Positions 25,397 through 34,153 are shown, numbered from the stretch's first letter. The stretch is DNA of 64,000 bases from Brevibacillus composti (GCF_016406105.1 NZ_CP066308.1:1833501-1897500); one strand, 5' to 3'. The notes: generated from the sequence alone by a model not told the origin. Numbers and translations: made by a program.

Positions 25397-26935
25397 ATGT
25401 ACGCACGCAGTTATTCCGGAGCAGTCCACGGCATCGAGGGCATGATCGTCACCGTCGAGACCGACATCGCCAATGGCCTGCCGCAATTCGATCTGGTCGG
25501 CTTGGGCGGCTCCGCTGTGAAAGAATCGCGGGACAGGGTGAGAGCAGCCCTGCGCAATTCCGGTTTCGAATACCCGATGCAGCGCATCACGGTGAATCTG
25601 GCGCCGGCCGACCTGCGAAAAGAGGGCTCCGGCTTCGACCTGGCCATCGCGATGGGCATCTTGCTCGCATCCAAGCAGATTCCCAAACGGGAGGAAGCCA
25701 TCTTGCTGCTAGGCGAACTGGCCCTGGACGGTTCCCTGCGCCCGGTCAGCGGAGTATTGCCGACGCTGCTCCAAGCCCAAAAAGAAGGCTTTACCCACGT
25801 GATTATCCCCGCGGAGAACGCCGCCGAAGCGAGACTGGCCGATCTCGCCGTGCTCCCTGCCGCCCATTTGGCCGAGGCCGTCCGCTATTGGACGACTGGA
25901 TTGGAGGCGCCCGAAGCGGCAGAGAGCGAGCCGCAGAATAATCCGCTGACACAAAACACCCACGACTTTTCCTATGTCTACGGCCAAGCCTTTGTCAAAA
26001 GGGGCCTCGAAGTAGCGGCGGCAGGCTTTCACAATGTTCTGCTCGTGGGTCCCCCCGGCTCCGGCAAAACGATGCTGGCCACCTGCCTGCCGACCATCAT
26101 GCCGCAGATGAATGTGGACGAATCCTATGACGTGACGAAGATCTACAGCATTGCCGGACAGTTAACGGGACAAGCCGGACTGATTCGGGAGCGGCCGTTC
26201 CGTGCCCCGCACCATACCGTGACGATGCCCGCTCTCGTAGGCGGGGGAGGGCAGAGCCCGCGGCCGGGCGAGTGCAGTCTGGCTCACAGAGGAATCCTGT
26301 TTCTCGACGAGCTGCCGGAGTTTTCCCGGCATGTGCTGGAAGCGCTCAGGCAGCCGCTGGAGGCCGGTGTGGTGACCATCGCGCGGGCGAAGCATGTCTT
26401 TACCTACCCTGCCCGATTCCTCTTGGTCGCATCTCTCAACCCATGTCCCTGCGGCTTTTACGGCTCCAAAGACCAGCGCGAGTGCACCTGCACGCCGCCG
26501 CAGATTCAGCGGTATCGGGCGAAGCTGTCGGGTCCCCTGCTGGACCGGATTGATCTGCATTTGGAGGTGCCTCGCGTGCCGGTCCAGCATTTGCATGAGC
26601 GGAGGACGGCGGAGTCGTCGGAGACGGTGCGCGGACGAGTAGAGGCCGCGCGGGAAATCCAGCAAAAGCGCTACGCCCACCGGCCGGCGACTCCGTTCAA
26701 CAGCACGATGAGCGGGGAAGAGCTGCGCCGCTTTGGCCAATTGGACAGCGAGGGACAAGACCTGCTCCACCTCGCTTTTGAGACGCTGGGGTTAAGTGCC
26801 CGGGCGTATGACCGGATCGTCAAGGTCGCGCGCACGATCGCCGATCTGGAGCAGTCCGAGCGAATTCAGGCCGCACACGTGGCGGAAGCCATCCGTTATC
26901 GTGCGTTGGACCGCTCCCTGCTCGCGCTATCCTAA
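25397..26935 (+). CDS. comM: Mg-chelatase-like AAA+ ATPase ComM (YifB)
   Basis: ComM is a helicase-like AAA+ protein that promotes branch migration during natural transformation in Gram-negatives; the Firmicute role is less clear. The 512-residue protein has an N-terminal Lon-S5-like domain (about 1-150), a Walker A LLVGPPGSGKTM (about 214-225), a Walker B ILFLDELPEF, and a Cys-containing NPCPCGFYG loop. The C-terminal lid ends in AEAIRYRALDRSLLAL. AGAGAGGTGAT precedes the ATG. The last 85 bases of the gene are duplicated at 30807-30900, bounding an island. Confidence 0.94.
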   Translation: MYARSYSGAVHGIEGMIVTVETDIANGLPQFDLVGLGGSAVKESRDRVRAALRNSGFEYPMQRITVNLAPADLRKEGSGFDLAIAMGILLASKQIPKREEAILLLGELALDGSLRPVSGVLPTLLQAQKEGFTHVIIPAENAAEARLADLAVLPAAHLAEAVRYWTTGLEAPEAAESEPQNNPLTQNTHDFSYVYGQAFVKRGLEVAAAGFHNVLLVGPPGSGKTMLATCLPTIMPQMNVDESYDVTKIYSIAGQLTGQAGLIRERPFRAPHHTVTMPALVGGGGQSPRPGECSLAHRGILFLDELPEFSRHVLEALRQPLEAGVVTIARAKHVFTYPARFLLVASLNPCPCGFYGSKDQRECTCTPPQIQRYRAKLSGPLLDRIDLHLEVPRVPVQHLHERRTAESSETVRGRVEAAREIQQKRYAHRPATPFNSTMSGEELRRFGQLDSEGQDLLHLAFETLGLSARAYDRIVKVARTIADLEQSERIQAAHVAEAIRYRALDRSLLALS

Positions 26936-26986
26936 AATTTTCTTACTCACACCAGATTTTTATGTGGATGATGACCATCGGTTTCC
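26851..26986 (+). repeat. Left copy of the comM 3'-end direct repeat
   Basis: Bases 26851-26944 match 30807-30900. A 44-base core is identical (26869-26912 with 30825-30868), with single-base indels and mismatches on both sides. A second block, 26942-26986, matches 30973-31019 with several changes. The repeat spans the comM stop codon and adjacent downstream sequence, resembling the ends of an integrated or recombined island. Confidence 0.85.
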
Positions 26987-27241
26987 GGTTCCTGTAGCTC
27001 CTCTTTTCAACACCAACGTTTACCGAAAGATCACTAGTGTTGCAAGTAATGTAGTCAAAATCTACAAAAGATTCGGTTCCATCTTGAGCTTTGTAAAAAA
27101 ACCATGGAATGGTCAGGGAGTTTCTGTCCAAACCCATTGAAAGACCTCACGTAGTGCCTTTAGAATTTTCTCTTTGGTTCGGCTTAATTATTTTTCAGCA
27201 CCGTGCGCGTGAACGGTATATTACGTTACGGAATTTCTTTC
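26987..27241. other. Gene-free start of the island
   Basis: This AT-rich stretch after comM has no convincing gene. A minus-strand frame of 64 codons (26943-27137) includes WFFYKAQDGTESFVDFDYI, which looks protein-like, but it has no clear ribosome binding site and runs into the repeat. It may be a remnant. The merR promoter begins at 27242. Confidence 0.4.
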
Positions 27242-27273
27242 TTGACCTTTACACTAATGTGAAACTTTATAAT
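27242..27273 (+). promoter_or_regulatory. MerR-type promoter with a 20-bp spacer
   Basis: TTGACC (27242-27247) and TATAAT (27268-27273) are separated by 20 bases, longer than the usual 17. This is typical of promoters twisted into an active form by MerR regulators. The spacer holds an imperfect dyad, TTTACAC-TAA-TGTGAAA. It lies just before the merR gene, implying autoregulation. Confidence 0.7.
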
Positions 27274-27306
27274 AAGGATAATCTCCCCAATCTGCGAGGT
27301 CATCCT

Positions 27307-27690
27307 TTGAGAATCGGAAAGGTAAGAAAATTAACTGGAGTTAGTGCCCGTTCGATTCGTTATTACGAGGAAAAAGGATTGATCAAAGCATCTCGTCAAG
27401 AAAATAATTATCGGGTATATGACGAGAATGTGATCGAATCCACTAACACCATTCAACTTTATCTGGGTTTAGGGCTAACCACAGAACAAATTAGAGACAT
27501 TATCTTCTGCAAATATCCTGAGCGCCAGGAGCATAAAGAAAAGGACGTTTATTGTGAAGAGTTACTGCTTATGTATGAGGCGAAGATGCTTGAGATCAAC
27601 CAACAAATAAATGCTTTAACCGATGCGAGAGAAAAATTGGCTGAGAAAATCAAGCAGATGGAACAAAAACGGGAGGAGGAAAACAAATGA
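27307..27690 (+). CDS. MerR-family transcriptional regulator
   Basis: The 127-residue protein begins with the MerR DNA-binding domain: IGKVRKLTGVSARSIRYYEE, then GLIKASRQENNYRVYDE. A dimerising coiled coil follows (about 85-125). TTG at 27307, preceded by GAGG, is chosen as start because it begins the conserved domain; the open frame from 27109 would add an unrelated N-terminus across the promoter. Two cysteines (IIFCKY and DVYCEE) might sense redox or metals. It overlaps the reductase gene by four bases. Codon use is more AT-rich than the neighbours. Confidence 0.85.
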   Translation: MRIGKVRKLTGVSARSIRYYEEKGLIKASRQENNYRVYDENVIESTNTIQLYLGLGLTTEQIRDIIFCKYPERQEHKEKDVYCEELLLMYEAKMLEINQQINALTDAREKLAEKIKQMEQKREEENK

Positions 27691-28505
27691 CCATATTAGT
27701 GACAGGAGCAACAGGGACCGTAGGACGGCATGTTGTGGATCAACTTATACAAAGGGGCCAAAAGGTACGAGCATTGACACGTAATCCTCTGCAAGCCAAT
27801 CTTCCTCATGATGTAGAAGTTGTAGCTGGAGATTTAAGTGATCCAAGTACGCTAGTTCCCGCGTTGGTTGGCGTAAGCGGCATGCATTTGATTACAACAG
27901 GTGCCGAATATACGCCATTACAAACGGGTCCAGAAATCATTGAACTAGCTGAGAAGGCTGGGGTGCGCAGAGTTACCGTTTTATGGAACGGAGAGAAAGG
28001 CCCTTTTGAGAGGGCAGTTGAAGCAAGTAGTCTGGAGTGGACTCAACTGCAAGCCTTTGAATTTATGGCAAATGCACGAAAATGGGCAAACTCTATACGC
28101 TCTGAGGGGGTTGTTCGCGATCTGTTTGGAGGATCACGAATTGCCCCTGTTCATGAAGCGGATATTGGAAAAGTCGCATCGATTGTACTAACCGAGAAGG
28201 GTCATGCAGGTAAAATATATGTACTAACAGGGCCAGAGAGTTTGTCGGTGCAAGATAAAGTCCGGATCATTGGTGAAGTGATTGGACGAGACATTCAGTA
28301 TATAGTGAGCTCCGAAGAAGAAGAACGTGAACAGATGAGAAGAATGGGTGTTCGGGAGGATGCAATTGATTATGTGATCCGTTGGCACCTTAATCCGCCT
28401 AAATCTGTTAGTACGGTACTGCCCACGGTTGAGGAAGTAACGGGACAAAAACCATCCACTTTCGCAGAGTGGGTTAAGGAAAATGCAAAACTTTTTGTTA
28501 AATAA
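27687..28505 (+). CDS. NmrA-type NAD(P)-binding reductase
   Basis: This 272-residue Rossmann-fold protein of the extended short-chain dehydrogenase group is related to NmrA and to quinone oxidoreductase QorB. The cofactor motif GATGTVGR is at residues 7-14, and RALTRNP after the second strand favours NADP. No Tyr-x3-Lys catalytic pair is obvious. The start overlaps merR (ATGA), so the two are one transcript. Pairing with a MerR regulator suggests a stress-induced reductase for quinones or electrophiles; substrate is unknown. Composition is lower in GC than surrounding core genes. Confidence 0.82.
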   Translation: MTILVTGATGTVGRHVVDQLIQRGQKVRALTRNPLQANLPHDVEVVAGDLSDPSTLVPALVGVSGMHLITTGAEYTPLQTGPEIIELAEKAGVRRVTVLWNGEKGPFERAVEASSLEWTQLQAFEFMANARKWANSIRSEGVVRDLFGGSRIAPVHEADIGKVASIVLTEKGHAGKIYVLTGPESLSVQDKVRIIGEVIGRDIQYIVSSEEEEREQMRRMGVREDAIDYVIRWHLNPPKSVSTVLPTVEEVTGQKPSTFAEWVKENAKLFVK

Positions 28506-28784
28506 AAAAGTATACACGAGAAATAGAACGCATCGCTGGCAAAGATGAATTGAGACATCGGCCGGGAGTATTTTGTGTGGACCGATAAAAAATGAAATTG
28601 GGAGCTGTAAGAGTCTTCTTGGCCCATTTTCCTTCGCCGCCTTTTGCGAACCTTGCAAGAAACACGCTGGAAGTCCCTTACCCCTTTACCCCAAAAACCC
28701 ACTCATTTCCATAATAGTGGACACTTTAAATTATACTGTCGTTTTGTTCCAACTCCCCCCCAAAAATGCAGATAACCATGCACG
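28506..28784. other. AT-rich spacer between the reductase gene and the insertion sequence
   Basis: No gene is supported here. Open frames on the minus strand (28224-28658, 28370-28702) are low-complexity shadows reaching into the reductase gene. The segment TAGTGGACACTTTAA at about 28717-28731 recalls ends of some IS3-like elements, but a partner was not found. Confidence 0.35.
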
Positions 28785-30652
28785 GAAGGGGCTGTCCAAT
28801 AAGTCCCCAAAATAAAAAGTTGGGCGGAAAAACGTAATGTTTTCCGTCCAACTTTTTTGTGCGGCTGCTTTTGCAGGAAAGTAGCGAGGCGGATGCCTGC
28901 CACTTTCAATAGATTGTGGGCCAATGCCACAATCCCAAACTCGACGTGAACCTTGTCCAGCCCCCGTAAGGAGAACCGTCGGAACGACCGGTTGCCCTTG
29001 AGGTGACCGAACACGCTTTCTACCTCCACTTTACGCCGAGCATAGATCGCGGACTTCTCGTCATCCTCAAGGGCTCTTTTGGCCTTTGCCTTTAACTCTT
29101 CCCATATCGTGTTCCAGTGTACCTGGCGATTCCCTTTTGCTTTGGTGCACGAGAGCTTGAGCGGGCAATCGCTACAATCCTCACATTCATAGATCTTGAA
29201 GCTTTGCTCCAGGCCAGAAGCGTTTTTTTTCGTCTGGTATTTCTTAAAGCGAACGTATCGACCATTCGGGCAAACAAAGCGATCATCCTGCTCTTCATAC
29301 GTCCAGTTGGAAGCGTGCCGGATGTCCTTCTGGTATCGTCGGGTTTTCTCCTTCAAATAGTTGCCGTAGGGTATGAGAAACTCAAATCGCGGCTGTTTTT
29401 CTTCGCCCATCGCATACAAGTAGTTTTCCTCGCTGCCATAGCCAGCGTCGGCAATCACGGTTTTGGGCATCGGCAACGAAGACGCCGCCAATCGCTCCAT
29501 ATGCGGAATAAAGCATCGTGTATCCGTAGGACGCTGATGGATGCTGTAGAACAAAACAAACTGGTTTTCCGTGGCCATTTGCACATTGTAGCCTGGCTTC
29601 AGTTGGCCATTTTTCATGTGATCTTCCTTCATGCGCATAAACGTGGCGTCCGGATCGGTTTTCGAGTAGCTGTTGCGATCGCCAAAGCAGGCTTTCTGCT
29701 GCTCATACTTGGCGAAGCGAGGAAGGAAATCCTTCCGAATCTGTTTCAGCGGCCTCTTCAAGGCACTGCGCGCTTTGCGCAAGGCTTTCCGCTCTTCGCT
29801 GCCGCTGGTCTGCGTGAGCTGTTCGGTTAAGCCTTCGACTCTTTCCTCCAGCACGGCCGCTGCTTCTTCGAGCTTGGCAGGGAGCTCTTCCGGGTCTGCC
29901 GCTGCATATTCGCCAGCTTCTTGCTGCGTGAGCGTATGAATATGCGCAAGGGTGGCCTGCACCTTTTCCTTGAGCTTTTCCTCGAAGCGAAGCGTGGATT
30001 TTTTCCACACAAAAGAGTACTTGTTCGCATCGGCTTCAATCTTTGTGCCATCCAAAAAGTACTGCTCCATCGAAATGTAGTTGTCCGCGATGAGCTTGCG
30101 GATCATCGTTTCAAACAGTTCGTCCATGAACGCTTTCATGCGCACGCCGCGAAAATCGTTCAAGGTACGGAAGTCAGGCTGCTGCATCGCCGCCAGCCAC
30201 ATGGCCGGGAGGTTCTCACGCAACAGCTTTTCAATACCGCGGCAGGAATAAACCTTTTGTGAGTAGCCGTAAAGGATCACCTTAAGCATCATTTTGGGAT
30301 GGTAGGAACTGCGGCCTCCGCCCGTGTAATGAGCAAACAACTGCTGATCCGGAATGGCTTCGATCATTTCATCAATGACACGAGCCACATGATGGGTGGG
30401 AACATACATCTCCAAATCCAGAATCATCTGAGCCTGCTTGTTATCGTACGGTTTGAAGGTAGGGGCAAGATGTCGCGTGGGCATCATTTTTTCTTCCACA
30501 TCCTGTAGAGGAAGAGCCAGTTGCATGGTATAATCATGATTAGTAGTCGTCCGATTACGCAAGAAAATCGTCCTTTCTTGAATTGGTAGTGTGGTAACTT
30601 CCATTTTACAAGAAAAGACGGTTTTTTTGTGCTTATTTTTTACATTCAACAA
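28703..30652 (-). CDS. IS1182-family transposase (DDE, DUF772 N-terminus)
   Basis: This 649-codon frame has the N-terminal DUF772 segment (HPKMMLKVILYGYSQKVYSC), a coiled-coil linker (about 235-300), and the catalytic core with LDGTKIEADANKY, VIADAGYGSEENYLY and the C-terminal KVEVESVFGHLKGNRSFRRF (Glu of the DDE triad). A Cys-rich block CEDCSDCPLKLSC lies near residue 495. No strong ribosome binding site marks the start; ATGs at 30604 and 30526 are alternatives. The frame runs about 28 codons past the left inverted repeat into flanking DNA, so the C-terminal tail (about residues 622-649) is host-derived. Confidence 0.88.
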   Translation of the reverse strand: MLNVKNKHKKTVFSCKMEVTTLPIQERTIFLRNRTTTNHDYTMQLALPLQDVEEKMMPTRHLAPTFKPYDNKQAQMILDLEMYVPTHHVARVIDEMIEAIPDQQLFAHYTGGGRSSYHPKMMLKVILYGYSQKVYSCRGIEKLLRENLPAMWLAAMQQPDFRTLNDFRGVRMKAFMDELFETMIRKLIADNYISMEQYFLDGTKIEADANKYSFVWKKSTLRFEEKLKEKVQATLAHIHTLTQQEAGEYAAADPEELPAKLEEAAAVLEERVEGLTEQLTQTSGSEERKALRKARSALKRPLKQIRKDFLPRFAKYEQQKACFGDRNSYSKTDPDATFMRMKEDHMKNGQLKPGYNVQMATENQFVLFYSIHQRPTDTRCFIPHMERLAASSLPMPKTVIADAGYGSEENYLYAMGEEKQPRFEFLIPYGNYLKEKTRRYQKDIRHASNWTYEEQDDRFVCPNGRYVRFKKYQTKKNASGLEQSFKIYECEDCSDCPLKLSCTKAKGNRQVHWNTIWEELKAKAKRALEDDEKSAIYARRKVEVESVFGHLKGNRSFRRFSLRGLDKVHVEFGIVALAHNLLKVAGIRLATFLQKQPHKKVGRKTLRFSAQLFILGTYWTAPSVHGYLHFWGGVGTKRQYNLKCPLLWK

Positions 30653-30703
30653 AAACGGGGCGCCCAGAAGTCAGTTTATGCTGACTTTCTGGACAGCCCC
30701 TTC
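28785..30703 (-). mobile_element. IS1182-family insertion sequence
   Basis: The element is bounded by inverted repeats: GAAGGGGCTGTCCA at 28785-28798 and its complement TGGACAGCCCCTTC at 30690-30703. Similarity extends imperfectly over about 24 bases. It carries one transposase on the minus strand and is about 1.9 kb long. No target duplication is visible next to the repeats. The right end cuts a truncated XRE regulator. Confidence 0.85.
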
Positions 30704-30806
30704 GTTATTTTCCAGTACCTCAGCCAACTTTCTCAGATTCGGAAGGCTTACTTTCATCTTGTTTTGTTCGGCTAACCGTAAAAACACAACGCTCAAACCA
30801 GTTGCA
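30704..30806 (-). pseudogene. Truncated XRE-type regulator fragment
   Basis: The minus strand encodes TGLSVVFLRLAEQNKMKVS and then LPNLRKLAEVLEN, which fits the end of a Cro/C1-type helix-turn-helix domain. The N-terminal half is missing where the comM repeat begins, and the C-terminus is cut by the insertion sequence. It is a remnant and not a working gene. Confidence 0.6.
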
Positions 30807-31019
30807 GCAGCCCGAGCGCATTTTGGCCGCACACGTGGCGGAAGCCATCCGTTATCGTGCGTTGGACCCTCTCTGTTCGCGCTATCATAAAAATTTTCTT
30901 TCATAATGAAATAAAATATATATTTTTCTTATGATGATTTCTTTTCTACAATCAGGATAACGTCAGGTTGCCCTTACTAACACCAGCTTTGATGTGGATG
31001 AGGTCTGACAATCGGTTTT
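30807..31019 (+). repeat. Right copy of the comM 3'-end repeat (comM remnant)
   Basis: Bases 30811-30868 still encode PERILAAHVAEAIRYRALD, matching the ComM C-terminus with Gln to Leu and Ser to Pro changes. A one-base loss then shifts the frame. The downstream block 30973-31019 matches sequence just after intact comM, but a 72-base AT-rich stretch (30901-30972) separates the two blocks here. Confidence 0.85.
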
Positions 31020-31094
31020 CGAGGAGGAAGGGGGACGATTCCATACGCCATCATAGAGAGAGTAGTTGCGTCACCATATGAGGGAGGCTATGAA
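31020..31094 (+). other. Leader before the asparaginase gene
   Basis: This short spacer contains two purine-rich runs, GAGGAGGAAGGGGG (about 31020-31033) and GAGGGAGG just before the start. No clear SigA promoter is visible here; one may lie in the AT-rich 30901-30960 segment. Confidence 0.3.
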
Positions 31095-32084
31095 GTGAAA
31101 AAAATTGTAATCTTGGCATCAGGTGGCACCATTTCGGGCAGCGGCCTTACAGCGCTCGATTTTAAAGATTACAAGACCGGGTCTTATACGATTGAGGATA
31201 TTACCCGCAGCGTACCGCAGCTGGCGGATCTGGCGGAGATTACCGTCGAACAATTGTTTAACATCAGCAGCTGTGACATTACATCCGAGCATTGGATCTT
31301 CATCAAACAGAGAGTGGAACACTATCTGATCGAGAGAGGGTATGACGGGGCTGTCATCACCCACGGCACCAACACACTGGAAGAGAGCGCCTACTTTCTT
31401 AACTTGACGCTTGCGACTGACAAGCCTGTCGTGTTTGTCGGCTCGCAGCGACCGCTGGATGTGCTGGGCTCCGATGCCGGCATCAATTTGCACCGCGCCG
31501 TACGGGTGGCCGTCGATGAACAATCGCGGGGCAAAGGCGTGCTGATCGTCTTAAATGACGAAATTAACGCCGCTCGCGAAGGGACCAAAACGAACACGTA
31601 CCGGCTTCAGACCTTTCAATCCGGTCAGATGGGATTGCTTGGCTACGTGGACATCGACGGGACGGTTCAGTACTACCGCGAGCCGGTTCGCAAGCATACG
31701 ATTCATTCGCGTTTCTCACAGGTGCCGCTGCAGGCGCTGCCGGAAGTGGCCATCGTGTACTCCTACCTGGGAGCAAAGGGCGACGTGATCCGTTATCTGA
31801 CCGAATCCAAGCGTTACCAGGGCATTGTCGTAGCGGGGACGGGCGCCGGAAAGGTTTCCTCGGACGAGGAGCTTGCCTTGGCAGAGGCATCGCGGCAGGG
31901 AATCTTCGTTGTCCGCAGCAGCCGTGTGGGCAATGGCCGAGTGACCGCCTTGAATCAATACCAGGGCTATGGTTTTGTCACGGCCGATAATTTGCTTCCG
32001 CAAAAAGCGAGAATCTTGCTGATGCTGGCTCTTCTCGAAACGAATCAGAAAGACGCGATCCAACAATTCTTCCACGAATATTAA
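31095..32084 (+). CDS. Asparaginase (L-asparaginase/Glu-tRNAGln amidotransferase D fold)
   Basis: Asparaginase hydrolyses L-asparagine to aspartate and ammonia. The 329-residue protein has the first active-site motif LASGGTISG (Thr near residue 12) and the second, VITHGTNTLEES (about 86-97). The SQRPLDVLGSDAGINL stretch is also conserved. No signal peptide is seen, so the enzyme is probably cytoplasmic. GTG at 31095 follows GGGAGG. Downstream lie a LysR regulator and a tricarboxylate transporter in the same direction. A role linked to them, such as making aspartate from an imported or shared carbon source, is speculative. Confidence 0.92.
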   Translation: MKKIVILASGGTISGSGLTALDFKDYKTGSYTIEDITRSVPQLADLAEITVEQLFNISSCDITSEHWIFIKQRVEHYLIERGYDGAVITHGTNTLEESAYFLNLTLATDKPVVFVGSQRPLDVLGSDAGINLHRAVRVAVDEQSRGKGVLIVLNDEINAAREGTKTNTYRLQTFQSGQMGLLGYVDIDGTVQYYREPVRKHTIHSRFSQVPLQALPEVAIVYSYLGAKGDVIRYLTESKRYQGIVVAGTGAGKVSSDEELALAEASRQGIFVVRSSRVGNGRVTALNQYQGYGFVTADNLLPQKARILLMLALLETNQKDAIQQFFHEY

Positions 32085-32168
32085 CGAATCATTCACACCT
32101 GCTTTCCTTCTTTTTTTCTCGTTTCGTTACAATGGATGAATAGACGGAAAGAATAGGGGTGGATACTG

Positions 32169-33050
32169 TTGGACAGCAAGGATTGGTACCTGCTGCAAAT
32201 ACTGCACGAAGAGAAAAATATTACGCGGGCAGCCGAGCGGATGTTTATCTCGCAGCCGGCTTTAACCTACCGAATCCGGCAGCTGGAAGAAGAATTTGGC
32301 GTCACGATTTTGTTCCGAAACAAGCGAGGGATATCCTTTACGCCCGAAGGAGAGTACATCCTGGACTACGCCCGGCAGATGCTGTTGCAGCTGCAGAAAG
32401 CCAAAGAGCATCTCGCCCAGTTAAGCCATGAGGTGACGGGCCAATTGCGGCTGGGTGTTGCCAGCAACTTCGCATATTACCGGCTGCCGCGGATCCTCCG
32501 GCATTTTCATGAGATCTACCCGAAGGTGCAGGTTAATTTGTACACCGGGCTCAGTGCGGATATGTTTCATTTGCTCAATAATGAACAGATTCACATCGCG
32601 ATCATTCGCAGCGAATATTACTGGACGGAAGAGAAGCATCTTGTGGATGAGGAAGCGATGTGCATCATCTCCAGCAGCGAGTTTGCATTTGCCCAAATCC
32701 CTCAGCTTCCCAAAATCAATTACAAGACCGATCCCAAGCTGAAAATTCTGCTGAACAGCTGGTGGCAAGAACATTTTGATACGCCGCCGCTGGTCACCAT
32801 GGAAGTAGACAACGTCGAAATCGCCAAAGAAATGGTCCTGAACGGATTGGGGTACGCGATCATACCGGAGACTTGTCTAAAGGACAGCGATCAGCTGCAT
32901 AAGTCTACTCTCCGCTGGAAAACGGGTCAGCCCGTGGAAAGAAAAACATGGATGATGTATGCCAATGCCACGACCAAGCTGCGCCCGGTGCAGGCTTTCA
33001 TCGAATTTGTGAAAGAACATGTTTCGCCAGACAGAAAAAGAGGCGAATGA
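32169..33050 (+). CDS. LysR-family transcriptional regulator
   Basis: The 293-residue protein has the N-terminal winged helix of LysR proteins: NITRAAERMFISQPALTYRI followed by QLEEEFGVTILFRNKRG. The periplasmic-binding-like effector domain spans about 90-290. TTG at 32169 is preceded by AGGGGTGG. It is 60 bases upstream of tctC and points the same way, unlike the common divergent layout. It probably controls the tct genes and may sense a di- or tricarboxylate; this rests on position only. Confidence 0.9.
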   Translation: MDSKDWYLLQILHEEKNITRAAERMFISQPALTYRIRQLEEEFGVTILFRNKRGISFTPEGEYILDYARQMLLQLQKAKEHLAQLSHEVTGQLRLGVASNFAYYRLPRILRHFHEIYPKVQVNLYTGLSADMFHLLNNEQIHIAIIRSEYYWTEEKHLVDEEAMCIISSSEFAFAQIPQLPKINYKTDPKLKILLNSWWQEHFDTPPLVTMEVDNVEIAKEMVLNGLGYAIIPETCLKDSDQLHKSTLRWKTGQPVERKTWMMYANATTKLRPVQAFIEFVKEHVSPDRKRGE

Positions 33051-33110
33051 TAGATTGCCAATAATTTTCAGAAGGTTTGAAAAAGTGGATTTAACAGGGA
33101 GGTCATCCGA

Positions 33111-34136
33111 ATGAAAAAAATGCTTGGCACGATATTGCTTACCACACTCATGTCCGTCAGTTTGGCAGGCTGCGGCTCGGGCGAAAAAGGCCCAGCCTCG
33201 CCGGAAGCGGCGAAACCCTCCGGCTATCCTGAAAAGCCGATCGTCATCGTGGCTCCATCCGGAGCGGGCGGGGGATGGGATATGACTGCCCGATCGACCG
33301 CCAAAATTCTCTACGACACCAAGCTCGTCGATCAGACGATTACGGTCGAGAACCGGCCGGGCGGTGGCGGGGCCGTGTTCCTTGCCGAATATATGGCCAA
33401 GGATACGAAAAACCCCTACAAGCTGTTTGTCAGCTCGCCTCCGATCATCATCGACAATAACAAAAAAGAGGGGAACAACCCGTATGGGTACAGAGATGTC
33501 ACTCCGCTCGCCCAGCTGACCAAGGATTTTGGCGCTTTCGTGGTCAGAAGCGACTCGCCGATCCAGGATATGCAGGGCGTGATCGATGCGGTCAAGAACG
33601 ACCCGACCAAGGTGACCATCGCCGGCGGCTCTTCACCAGGCTCCATGGACCATCTGATCGCCATCTTGCCTCTGTACAAGTCCGGCGTCGATCCCAAAAG
33701 CGTCAAATACGTCTCCTATGAAGGCGGGGGAGAGGCGATGACAGCCCTGCTCGGCGGAAATGCGGACGTCATCGCTACCGATGCTTCGGGTGTGGGCGAA
33801 TATATGAAGGCAGGCAACATTCGCGTGCTGGCGGTTACCTCTCCGGAGCGCCTTAGTGGAGAACTGGCGTCGATCCCTACGCTGAAGGAGCTCGGCCTCG
33901 ATGCGGAATTCACCATTTGGCGCGGCCTTTTTGGTCCCAAAGAAATGCCGAAGGAAGCACTCGCCTATTGGGATGAGAAATTGAAAGCCCTTTCGGAAAA
34001 ACCAGAGTGGCATGAAGAGTTGAAGACGCGCGGCTGGGAAGCACAATATCTGAACTCGGAACAATTCGTGGAGTTTCTCGGCGAGCAGGATCAGTTGATC
34101 ACGGAAATGCTGAAAGCGCTTGATATGGCGAAGTAA
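33111..34136 (+). CDS. tctC: Tripartite tricarboxylate transporter substrate-binding lipoprotein TctC
   Basis: TctC captures the substrate outside the membrane for the TctAB permease. The 341-residue precursor has a lipoprotein signal ending in the lipobox LAGC (Cys near residue 21). The mature part shows the family features YPEKPIVIVAPSGAGGGWDM, NRPGGGGAVF, and ITIAGGSSPGS-like ligand loops (here VTIAGGSSPGSMD). GGGAGG precedes the ATG. It heads tctCBA. Substrate specificity (citrate, tartrate, aromatic acids or others) cannot be told from sequence. Confidence 0.92.
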   Translation: MKKMLGTILLTTLMSVSLAGCGSGEKGPASPEAAKPSGYPEKPIVIVAPSGAGGGWDMTARSTAKILYDTKLVDQTITVENRPGGGGAVFLAEYMAKDTKNPYKLFVSSPPIIIDNNKKEGNNPYGYRDVTPLAQLTKDFGAFVVRSDSPIQDMQGVIDAVKNDPTKVTIAGGSSPGSMDHLIAILPLYKSGVDPKSVKYVSYEGGGEAMTALLGGNADVIATDASGVGEYMKAGNIRVLAVTSPERLSGELASIPTLKELGLDAEFTIWRGLFGPKEMPKEALAYWDEKLKALSEKPEWHEELKTRGWEAQYLNSEQFVEFLGEQDQLITEMLKALDMAK

Positions 34137-34153
34137 GTGTTTTTTCCGGAATA

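Noticed and set aside
29117-29830. Plus-strand frame inside the insertion sequence
   Set aside because: Antisense to the transposase and lacking any recognised passenger-gene motif.
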